Of a DNA stretch of 11,497 nt, positions 1 through 4,790 are shown piece by piece; the stretch's first letter is position 1; the number at the start of each line of letters is the position of its first letter. This DNA is from a bacterium (GTDB taxonomy: Bacteria > Auribacterota > UBA3054 > B51-G9). The stretch is from NCBI GenBank assembly GCA_029933535.1, contig JAOZNZ010000058.1, positions 1 through 11,497 on the forward strand. The letters are read 5' to 3'. The notes below the pieces were generated by a model. It saw only the letters and a list, made by a program, of their open reading frames with translations. It was not told where the DNA came from and searched no databases. The position numbers were made by a program, and so were the translations under genes.

Positions 1-68
1 GCGGCACATGAGCAAATTATAAAAAAACAAATTAACAATGATTCTAATTTATAAATTGATAATTTCAT
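1..68 (-). CDS. N-terminus of a secreted protein or lipoprotein (partial, runs off left edge)
   Basis: Reading leftward from an ATG at 68-66, 22 codons stay open to the window edge and encode a basic start (MKLSIYK) followed by a hydrophobic stretch ending LLICFFIICSCA. This looks like a Sec signal peptide; the IICSCA end could be a lipobox-like cleavage site for a lipoprotein. The gene lies downstream of the minus-strand promoter P1 (228-257) and its two-hairpin leader, which gives it a transcript leader of roughly 150 nt. No good Shine-Dalgarno lies within 12 nt of the ATG; the nearest purine-rich run (GGGGGA of the hairpin at 91-111) is over 20 nt away, so the start is uncertain. The mature protein lies outside the window and its function cannot be named. 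Confidence 0.5.
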   Translation of the reverse strand, partial: MKLSIYKLESLLICFFIICSCA

Positions 69-90
69 AAATATTGGATTGCTGGATTAG

Positions 91-121
91 TCCCCCTTTT
101 CTAAAGGGGGATTGAGGGGGA
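91..121. repeat. REP-like hairpin repeat with C5/G5 arms
   Basis: TCCCCCTTT (91-99) pairs perfectly with AAAGGGGGA (103-111) around a 3-nt loop, and a further AGGGGGA follows at 115-121. From memory, repeats of this form (CCCCCTTT..AAAGGGGGA with a trailing AGGGGGATTTT) are scattered in intergenic regions of many unrelated bacterial genomes. Here it sits in the leader of the minus-strand gene, between the two-hairpin module and its ATG. In that orientation it lacks a T-tract and is unlikely to be a terminator. Confidence 0.6.
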
Positions 122-128
122 TTTTTTT

Positions 129-193
129 GTTATTCGTTAAATTATCCCGGGATTACCCGGTGGAATTTTGGTTGCCGAAATACGGCAATTATT
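129..193 (-). promoter_or_regulatory. Two-hairpin leader module, copy C (behind P1)
   Basis: Read on the minus strand this carries the hairpin TTGCCG-TATTT-CGGCAA and then CCGGG-TAAT-CCCGG, followed by AATTTAACGAATAAC. About 46 nt covering both hairpins are identical to the two plus-strand copies at 2523-2587 and 2597-2661. The module begins 22 nt downstream of the operator, the same spacing as behind P3. It lies in the predicted 5' untranslated leader of the minus-strand gene. I do not recognise it as a known riboswitch; it may be a transcript-stabilising or regulatory RNA element, or simply co-duplicated with the promoter. Confidence 0.65.
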
Positions 194-212
194 CGGTGTT
201 TGTTATTTGTTC

Positions 213-228
213 TTCGTAACGTTACGAA
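213..228. promoter_or_regulatory. Operator O1 (palindrome)
   Basis: TTCGTAACGTTACGAA is a 16-bp perfect palindrome; the outermost pair of the 18-bp version is lost here (C at 212 where the other sites have A). It overlaps the 3' edge of the P1 -10 box and the expected start site, a position where a bound repressor would block transcription. The central AACGTT with CpG in the middle resembles LacI/GalR-family operators. That family assignment is inference, as no regulator gene is in the window. Confidence 0.75.
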
Positions 229-257
229 TTATAGCATATCTTATATTTAATTGTCAA
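228..257 (-). promoter_or_regulatory. Promoter P1 (sigma-70 type, leftward)
   Basis: On the minus strand there is a perfect TTGACA (257-252), an 18-bp spacer, and a perfect TATAAT (233-228), running directly into operator O1. It points left into the partial gene at 1-68. Its boxes and operator arrangement match P2 and P3. Confidence 0.8.
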
Positions 258-292
258 GGGGGCGTGCTAATTACGCGCCATGGATTATAAAT

Positions 293-340
293 TACAGGCG
301 CTCGGAGGAAATTTAAATTCACTTACGTGGATTTAAATTT
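293..340 (-). repeat. Hairpin-plus-tail repeat X1
   Basis: AAATTTAAATTCAC (309-322) pairs with GTGGATTTAAATTT (327-340), a 14-bp stem with one G-T pair and a 4-nt loop. On the minus strand the stem is followed by CCTCCGAGCGCCTGTA (to 293). The same tail follows a different AT-rich hairpin at 2230-2277 in the opposite orientation; the shared tail and stem foot total 21 nt of perfect match. Different stem sequence with a conserved foot suggests a structural repeat family rather than simple duplication. The surrounding gap 258-413 otherwise shows only a small imperfect hairpin at 259-277. Confidence 0.6.
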
Positions 341-401
341 ATTTTCCGGGTGTTTGCTTTTCGGTTAATTGCTAAGCATTCTATCGTCATACATTAATTT
401 T

Positions 402-426
402 AAATTCATCACAACGGGATGAATTT
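402..426. other. 9-bp inverted repeat upstream of P2
   Basis: AAATTCATC (402-410) pairs with GATGAATTT (418-426) across a 7-nt loop. Its right arm is the beginning of the first 55-bp tandem unit. It could be a protein-binding palindrome or a hairpin remnant; only the symmetry is visible. Confidence 0.4.
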
Positions 427-523
427 CCTAAGCAGTGCCTGTAAGTTATCTAAAACCGGCACTGCCATACGGGATGAATTTCCTAAGGCGTGCCTGTAAG
501 TTATCTAAAATCGGCACTGCCAC
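414..523 (+). repeat. Tandem duplication, 2 x 55 bp, abutting the P2 -35 box
   Basis: Units 414-468 and 469-523 differ at only a few positions. Each begins ACGGGATGAATTTCCTAA and contains TGCCTGTAAGTTATCTAAAA. In unit 1, GCAGTGCC (432-439) pairs with GGCACTGC (458-465) over an 18-nt loop; in unit 2 the matching stem is weakened to 5 bp. The second unit ends directly before TTGACA of P2, so the repeats occupy the usual position of activator or UP-element binding. Confidence 0.75.
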
Positions 524-552
524 TTGACAAACAAATAACTTTGTGATACAAT
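524..552 (+). promoter_or_regulatory. Promoter P2 (sigma-70 type) for the PEP-CTERM pair
   Basis: TTGACA (524-529), a 17-bp spacer, and TACAAT (547-552), followed immediately by operator O2. The predicted start is near 558-560, giving a leader of about 65 nt before the ATG at 626. Unlike P1 and P3, this leader lacks the two-hairpin module. Confidence 0.82.
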
Positions 553-570
553 ATTCGTAACGTTACGAAT
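553..570. promoter_or_regulatory. Operator O2 (18-bp perfect palindrome)
   Basis: ATTCGTAACGTTACGAAT directly follows the -10 box of P2 and covers the expected start site. It is identical over all 18 bp to O3 (2486-2503) and over 16 bp to O1. The position suggests repression by a dimeric regulator, probably LacI-type. Confidence 0.8.
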
Positions 571-625
571 TTTGCGCCACTGTGGCGGATACGTTTTTTC
601 TATTAATATTTAACAGAGGAAAATT

Positions 626-1135
626 ATGAAACATAAACTTTTTTTAATCGCTATTGTCGCTTCTTGCTTTGTTGCAGCAATGGCTACCGCAGCTCCTTGG
701 GGACATAGGTACGATGAAGACCTGATAAACGGCCAGACTTGGGAAACTACAAACGTGGCAAACGGTACTACATTACAAGTCGCAGTTGAATGGGGCGAGG
801 GAGATTGGGATGGCGCTATGGGTTCAGCTTTCGGAATGGGTGCATCTACAGACGGATCAGGATGGACATGGTATGAACTCCCTTGGTTCGAAAATGGCGG
901 AGGCGATAATAAACGCTGCCATGCTGATGTTGCATTCAATGATAATGGAACTAACTATTGGGCTTACAGAATTATTAAAGCCGCAAACGGGGGAACAAAT
1001 TATCTCAATGGCGCAAATGGCTGGGCGGAATCTTACAGCCCGTTGAGTGCTTCCGCTTATGTATATGTCATTCCCGAACCTGCATCAATTTTTCTGATCT
1101 TGCTTGGCTTGGGACTAATGAAATTTCGCAAGTAA
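626..1135 (+). CDS. Small PEP-CTERM exported protein, function unknown
   Basis: The 169-residue protein starts at an ATG 5 nt after AGAGGA (615-620). Residues 1-22 form a Sec signal peptide with probable cleavage at ATA|AP. The C-terminus is a PEP-CTERM sorting signal: PEP at 150-152, a leucine-rich helix, and the basic end KFRK. Such tails are recognised and cut by a membrane exosortase so that the protein reaches the envelope or extracellular matrix. The roughly 125-residue mature part is rich in Trp, Gly and Asn and is probably beta-structured; I recognise no domain, catalytic motif or cysteine pair. It is the first gene after promoter P2 and operator O2, and a strong terminator follows it, before a second PEP-CTERM gene. 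Exported and exosortase-processed is well supported; the role, perhaps matrix or surface structural, is a guess. Confidence 0.88.
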   Translation: MKHKLFLIAIVASCFVAAMATAAPWGHRYDEDLINGQTWETTNVANGTTLQVAVEWGEGDWDGAMGSAFGMGASTDGSGWTWYELPWFENGGGDNKRCHADVAFNDNGTNYWAYRIIKAANGGTNYLNGANGWAESYSPLSASAYVYVIPEPASIFLILLGLGLMKFRK

Positions 1136-1156
1136 CTATAGAAATCATACTTGGAG

Positions 1157-1185
1157 GGTCGCCGTTTCCGGCGACCTTTTATTTT
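1157..1185 (+). terminator. Intrinsic terminator between the two PEP-CTERM genes
   Basis: GGTCGCCG (1157-1164) pairs perfectly with CGGCGACC (1169-1176) over a TTTC loop, followed by TTTTATTTTATT. No convincing new promoter lies between it and the gene at 1214. Partial readthrough is the simplest way to express the second gene, with the terminator lowering its level relative to the first. Confidence 0.85.
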
Positions 1186-1213
1186 ATTAATTAACACCTA
1201 ACGGAGAATAATT

Positions 1214-1876
1214 ATGAAAAAAATTATTATCTTAACCATTGCAGCTCTTTTTATGACTGCACCAATATTCGGTACCGTCTACACAGACCCAACTGATGAC
1301 TTGGATTCAGCCGTAAATAATGATAATCTGAATTTCACCGGCGCTGAAGTAACAAATGACGGAACTACCATCTCTTTTACAATTAATATTCTGGCAGATA
1401 TTCAATCAACTGATTGGGGAAAATATATGATCGGTATCGATTCCGTTGCAGGCGGTGATACTAACGGAAATGCATGGGCACGTCCTATATCCATGAGTTC
1501 CGGTATGGATTACTGGTTTGGCGGTTGGGTAGATGCAACTCCTGATAACATTCAATTGTGGTATTACAATGGTGCGTGGACAAATACAGCTGTTTATACC
1601 TCAACAATTAACTCGAATTCCGTTGTCTATTCAGTTCCTCTGGCAGCTTTGGGATTAAGCGCTGGAAACTCATTCACTTTTGATATCTACAGTTCAGGCG
1701 GTGGCGGAAATGATACAGCGATAGATGCTTTATCATTGAGCACACCTACTGTAACCGGCTGGTCGGAACCTTATGATTCCGGAGCGAATGTATCATCGTA
1801 CACAGTACCGATTCCTGAACCGGGTGCAATTTTTTCTTTATTATTTATTACTGGTTATTTATTAAAGAGAAAATAA
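1214..1876 (+). CDS. PEP-CTERM exported beta-sandwich-like protein
   Basis: The 220-residue protein starts at an ATG 6 nt after GGAGA (1203-1207). A Sec signal peptide (MKKIIILTIAALFMTAPIFG) is followed by a mature region opening with DPTDDLDSA and alternating strand-like segments such as GTTISFTINI and VVYSVPLAALGL. That pattern resembles DOMON/CBM9-type beta-sandwich domains, which bind carbohydrate or other ligands; the resemblance is by eye and unproven. The C-terminus carries PEP at 201-203, a hydrophobic helix and the tail LLKRK, so it should be sorted by exosortase like its upstream neighbour. It is probably transcribed from P2 by readthrough of the terminator at 1157-1185, and a second terminator follows. 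No catalytic motif is visible. Confidence 0.87.
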   Translation: MKKIIILTIAALFMTAPIFGTVYTDPTDDLDSAVNNDNLNFTGAEVTNDGTTISFTINILADIQSTDWGKYMIGIDSVAGGDTNGNAWARPISMSSGMDYWFGGWVDATPDNIQLWYYNGAWTNTAVYTSTINSNSVVYSVPLAALGLSAGNSFTFDIYSSGGGGNDTAIDALSLSTPTVTGWSEPYDSGANVSSYTVPIPEPGAIFSLLFITGYLLKRK

Positions 1877-1892
1877 TTTATTTGAGTGCAAG

Positions 1893-1932
1893 AAAAAAGC
1901 CCCGAAATACAAAGTGTCTCGGGGCTTTTTTT
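1893..1932 (+). terminator. Intrinsic terminator after the second PEP-CTERM gene
   Basis: AAAAAAGCCCCGA (1893-1905) pairs with TCGGGGCTTTTTT (1919-1931) around a 13-nt loop, ending in a run of T. The A-tract/T-tract flanks would also let it work in the opposite direction. Confidence 0.88.
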
Positions 1933-1937
1933 ATGTA

Positions 1938-2191
1938 TATGGAGTGCAACAATGTTGGTTTTTTGTATTCAACAAAATCATTTGTTGCAAATGATTTTTT
2001 CCGCTCGATGCGAAAAAAATTATAAAAAATTTCCGTAAGATCTTTGGCGTTTAGTTCTTTTCGTGCAATTCGGCTCGATTATTCGCATTGTTCATTGTTT
2101 TCTTTTCGATTGAATACAATCAAAAAGTCGCATTAAATGCCGCGTTGAGTTCCGTAATGGTTTTGACGCGGCAACATTAATGCACTCCATA
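1938..2191. mobile_element. MITE candidate with IS630/Tc1-like ends
   Basis: The segment is bounded by inverted 20-mers matching at 18 positions: TATGGAGTGCAACAATGTTG (1938-1957) and the complement of 2172-2191. Each end begins with TA outside TGGAGTGCA, so a 250-bp body would be flanked by a TA duplication, the hallmark of IS630/Tc1-mariner insertions. No ORF of useful size lies inside. The interior is itself symmetric: TTGTATTCAA (1963-1972) pairs with TTGAATACAA (2110-2119), AAAATCATTTG (1974-1984) forms an 11-bp hairpin with 1988-1998, and GCCGCGT (2139-2145) pairs with ACGCGGC (2166-2172). It sits a few bases after a terminator, a tolerated insertion site. The alternative is a structured non-coding RNA. 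Confidence 0.6.
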
Positions 2192-2229
2192 CTAAACCCT
2201 TTTATATGAACGTAAATCCTTTTACCCAT

Positions 2230-2277
2230 AAATTGAAATTCGCGATAGCTAATTTCAATTTCCTCCGAGCGCCTGTA
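2230..2277 (+). repeat. Hairpin-plus-tail repeat X2
   Basis: AAATTGAAATT (2230-2240) pairs perfectly with AATTTCAATTT (2251-2261) over a 10-nt loop. It is followed by CCTCCGAGCGCCTGTA (2262-2277), the same tail as X1 at 293-308 but in inverted orientation. The stem sequence differs from X1 while the tail is identical. Confidence 0.6.
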
Positions 2278-2318
2278 TTATTATTGAATGATTTAACGAT
2301 TTAGTAATTTAATGATTT

Positions 2319-2444
2319 ACAATCTTTCAATCGTTTCAATCATATCAATCATTTTAATCATTTCAATCATATCAATCATATCAATCATATCAATCATATC
2401 AATCATTTCAATCATATCAATCATTTCAATCATTTCAATCATTA
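2319..2444 (+). repeat. 9-bp tandem repeat array, about 13-14 units of CAATCATWT
   Basis: Units start at 2328 and continue every 9 bp to 2444 with variation almost only at the eighth base (A or T); a degenerate unit precedes them at 2319-2327. The stretch 2284-2318 has looser AATGATTT-like periodicity in the opposite sense. The array ends 13 bp before the -35 box of P3. It may be a repeated binding site, a bendable AT-rich segment, or a length-variable simple repeat that tunes P3. Spacing is too short and no spacers exist, so it is not CRISPR. Confidence 0.85.
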
Positions 2445-2457
2445 ATGTCACGGCCAC

Positions 2458-2487
2458 TTGACAAACTGTAATGAAATATGATATAAT
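2458..2487 (+). promoter_or_regulatory. Promoter P3 (sigma-70 type) for the large PEP-CTERM gene
   Basis: TTGACA (2458-2463), an 18-bp spacer, and TATAAT (2482-2487) overlapping operator O3. Start expected near 2494, giving a leader of about 190 nt before the gene at 2683. Confidence 0.83.
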
Positions 2488-2503
2488 TCGTAACGTTACG
2501 AAT
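2486..2503. promoter_or_regulatory. Operator O3 (18-bp perfect palindrome)
   Basis: ATTCGTAACGTTACGAAT, identical to O2, overlaps the last two bases of the P3 -10 box and covers the start site. Same inferred repressor as O1 and O2. Confidence 0.8.
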
Positions 2504-2661
2504 AACGAATAACATACCCCTGTTTAATTGCCGTATTTCGGCAACCAAAATTCCACCGGGTAATCCCGGGAGAATTTAACGAATAACATGCACTTATTTA
2601 ATTGCCGTATTTCGGCAACCAAAATTCCACCGGGTAATCCCGGGAGAATTTAACTAATAAC
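2504..2661 (+). promoter_or_regulatory. Two-hairpin leader module in tandem (copies A and B, 74-bp period)
   Basis: Copy A (2523-2587) and copy B (2597-2661) are identical over 65 nt except for one base near the end (AACGAATAAC versus AACTAATAAC). Each contains TTGCCG-TATTT-CGGCAA and then CCGGG-TAAT-CCCGG. The repeat unit, including the preceding AACGAATAACAT stretch, is 74 bp long and begins right after operator O3. A single copy of the same module is behind P1 at 129-193. Transcripts of the downstream gene would thus carry four small hairpins before the ribosome-binding region. Confidence 0.75.
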
Positions 2662-2682
2662 TATTAACTAATGAGAAAAACT

Positions 2683-4560
2683 ATGAAAAATCTTATCACT
2701 CTTATCTTATCAATTTTGTTATTTTCCTCTTCCGCTTTCGCAATTACAATCGATGGACAGAATATTACCGGCGATTTCGCTAATGCAACCTGGAAAGTTT
2801 ATCAGGATGTCGCAGATGACTGGGGAGGTGATGATAATATCGTCGCTATGTACATCGAAACTAATGATACACATCTTCTCGTCGGTATTCCGGGCATTGT
2901 TAATGATAACGCGGTAGGTTTGCTGTTAGACCTTAATGCTGATACAGGCTCAAATGTTATGCCTTCAGGATTGACTATGCCGGATTCTATTTGCGCCGGT
3001 ATGGCCGGTATGTCATTTGACACTGATTTTACACCCGACCTTGCTGTCGCTTTACGTACAGCGGATAAAAGTAGTGACGATTCTGCGTGGCCGGCACTTG
3101 AAAATATTAACGCTGATATAAGAACATATCTAGGAACTCTTCCCGATATTCGTGAGTTTGGAAGCACTGTTACTAATGGAGATACTATAGTTGGTGCTTT
3201 AATGGGTTTTGTTTCTTTCCTTGGAGAAACAAATACTTTTTCCGAAGGTCTTGAACTGGCTATCAGTTATGATGACATGAACAATAATTCACCAACTGTT
3301 CGGGTTATGTCTTTGGTGTGCAATAATGGCGGTGACTGGGCAAATAACCAGACTCTTCCTCCAACAAACGGGGATACTAATAATTGGGTAAGCAGTCCTT
3401 CTGTTGATCATCATGCTGAACTTGTGCCTGGCAATCAATACATCACAATTGTTTTTCCTGTTTTCCAAACCGGTGTTCAATTTTATGCAAGTGCCGGTGC
3501 GAGCAAAACTCTTGCATTTGCAGATACTGAGATAGATTTTACTTCAACTGTAACCGGTGGCACACCGCCAATTACTTATGAATGGGATCTTGGGAATGGT
3601 TATCTGACAAATGCTGACATGTTTACCTATGCTTATCCGGATGCGGGAAATTATACTCCCGAAGCTATTATCTCCGATAACGCGGGAAATTCCGCTACGG
3701 TAACTATAGCAGAAATAAAAATTTATGCTGCAACTTCGGTTGATGGTCTTAACATCACAAATGATTACGCGGGACAAACAAACGCTTTGCAGGATACTGT
3801 AACCAACTGGGAAGAAGCGACTGTACCCGGAAACGGTGCGGAACTTGATCAATTATTCGCTTATTGTGAAGAACGGCATTTATATGTAGGTGCTTGCGGA
3901 AATCTTACCACAGGCAACGGTGAAAGAACAATTGGAATTTTCATTGACAGTGATTATAGTGTCGGCAGCAACGTTATGCCGGTAATCACTGCCGGTTCTC
4001 CCGCGAAGCTCGAAAATCTTGCCGGAATGACATTTGATTCTGATTTCACACCTGACAAAGCCATTTTGCTTTCAATCAATACACCGGCGGACTGCTGGGT
4101 TAATGTTTATCATATTGATTCTAACAGCGATTGGTATTGGGGAGATAAAACTGAATATACGGATATTTTCGACCCGTTCCAGCGTATTGTAAATGACAGA
4201 GACGGGTTTGCCGGAGATATAGTTGCTTTTAATGATCTTAACACAGCCGTAAATCCCGAAGATGCAAATACAGGGCTTGAATGTTATCTTGATATGGATA
4301 CAATTTATTTCGGGCTTACGCCAACTCAAAATACTGTGAGAATTCAGGCAATTCTTTTTAACTGGCAGACAACGAATGTTGCAAATCAATCATTACCGGG
4401 AATTGACAGTAATGGCTCCGGATTCGGATTGGCTTCGCGTGTAAATTACGAAAATGTCCCCGGGAAACAGTATATTGAAGTGTGTGCACCAGTACCGGAA
4501 CCGGGAATTATATGGATTATTGGATTGTTGGGTTTATGGATTATTGGAAAGAAAAAATAA
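2683..4560 (+). CDS. Large PEP-CTERM surface protein: duplicated domain around a PKD domain
   Basis: Start chosen at ATG 2683, which has GAG 7 nt upstream and gives a clean signal peptide (MKNLITLILSILLFSSSAFA); an in-frame ATG at 2671 adds four residues (MRKT) but has no ribosome site. The protein is 625 residues. Residues ~20-265 and ~349-600 are two copies of one domain: GMSFDTDFTPDLAVAL matches GMTFDSDFTPDKAILL, GSNVMP occurs in both, and VPGNQYITI matches VPGKQYIEV. Between them (~268-348) is a PKD domain with YEWDLGNG, a YAYPDAGNYTP segment and ISDNAGNSAT. The duplicated unit looks beta-rich, DOMON/CBM9-like by eye. The C-terminus has PEP at 605-607, a Trp/Ile-rich helix and the tail GKKK. 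PKD domains commonly serve as spacers or adhesion modules on surface proteins, so a matrix or glycan-binding role is plausible. Expressed from P3 under O3. Confidence 0.9.
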   Translation: MKNLITLILSILLFSSSAFAITIDGQNITGDFANATWKVYQDVADDWGGDDNIVAMYIETNDTHLLVGIPGIVNDNAVGLLLDLNADTGSNVMPSGLTMPDSICAGMAGMSFDTDFTPDLAVALRTADKSSDDSAWPALENINADIRTYLGTLPDIREFGSTVTNGDTIVGALMGFVSFLGETNTFSEGLELAISYDDMNNNSPTVRVMSLVCNNGGDWANNQTLPPTNGDTNNWVSSPSVDHHAELVPGNQYITIVFPVFQTGVQFYASAGASKTLAFADTEIDFTSTVTGGTPPITYEWDLGNGYLTNADMFTYAYPDAGNYTPEAIISDNAGNSATVTIAEIKIYAATSVDGLNITNDYAGQTNALQDTVTNWEEATVPGNGAELDQLFAYCEERHLYVGACGNLTTGNGERTIGIFIDSDYSVGSNVMPVITAGSPAKLENLAGMTFDSDFTPDKAILLSINTPADCWVNVYHIDSNSDWYWGDKTEYTDIFDPFQRIVNDRDGFAGDIVAFNDLNTAVNPEDANTGLECYLDMDTIYFGLTPTQNTVRIQAILFNWQTTNVANQSLPGIDSNGSGFGLASRVNYENVPGKQYIEVCAPVPEPGIIWIIGLLGLWIIGKKK

Positions 4561-4586
4561 AAACAGAATAATTAGTTTTAAACTAT

Positions 4587-4627
4587 AAAATCTCCCGAGT
4601 GCGTTACTGCCTCGGGAGATTTTTTTT
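4587..4627 (+). terminator. Intrinsic terminator after the large PEP-CTERM gene
   Basis: AAAATCTCCCGAG (4587-4599) pairs perfectly with CTCGGGAGATTTT (4611-4623) around an 11-nt loop and continues into T to 4627. It separates the operator-controlled unit from the next operon. Confidence 0.9.
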
Positions 4628-4660
4628 ACAAACAATTAATTTTTCAATTTTATGTTTTAC

Positions 4661-4689
4661 TTGACTTTTTACAATTTTGGATTTATAAT
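4661..4689 (+). promoter_or_regulatory. Promoter P4 (sigma-70 type) of the tail-fibre/lipase operon
   Basis: TTGACT (4661-4666), a 17-bp spacer, and TATAAT (4684-4689). The start should be near 4696, giving a leader of about 95 nt. There is no ATTCGTAACGTTACGAAT operator, so this unit is regulated separately from P1-P3. Confidence 0.75.
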
Positions 4690-4728
4690 AGTGGTAGGGT
4701 GTGAGGAACCATTATCTTTTCTGTAATA

Positions 4729-4755
4729 AATAATTTGACTTTTGGTCAGATTATT
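4729..4755 (+). promoter_or_regulatory. Leader hairpin in the 5' UTR of the tail-fibre-like gene
   Basis: AATAATTTGAC (4729-4739) pairs with GTCAGATTATT (4745-4755), an 11-bp stem with one G-T pair and a 5-nt loop. It lies in the predicted leader, 25 nt ahead of the ribosome site (GAGG, 4781-4784). It lacks a T-tract, so it is not a terminator; it may be an operator or an mRNA-stabilising stem. Confidence 0.5.
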
Positions 4756-4790
4756 GTGATCGCGTCAACAATTACTAAACGAGGTACGCT

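Noticed and set aside
575..599. Attenuator in the P2 leader (CGCCA-CTG-TGGCG then T6)
   Set aside because: The stem is only 5 bp and is separated from the T-tract by 6 nt, too far for a normal intrinsic terminator.
610..939. Minus-strand 109-codon ORF opposite the first PEP-CTERM gene
   Set aside because: It lies antisense within a gene with clear ribosome site, signal peptide and sorting tail; its own sequence is low-complexity Ser/Pro with no ribosome site.
2139..2191. Integron attC-like site in the MITE candidate (GTTGAGT fits the GTTRRRY core)
   Set aside because: No matching RYYYAAC partner and no integrase; the TA-flanked inverted ends explain the segment better.
2316..2442. Minus-strand ORF of repeated Met-Ile-Asp/Glu across the 9-bp array
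   Set aside because: A 9-bp unit keeps any frame open automatically; there is no ribosome site or promoter and the product is pure repeat.
2319..2661. CRISPR-like array
   Set aside because: The 9-bp units have no spacers, and the leader module is only two direct copies with 74-bp period; no cas genes are present.
2671..2682. Upstream start ATG 2671 for the large PEP-CTERM gene
   Set aside because: No Shine-Dalgarno precedes it, whereas ATG 2683 has GAG at a normal distance and yields a standard signal peptide; it cannot be fully excluded.
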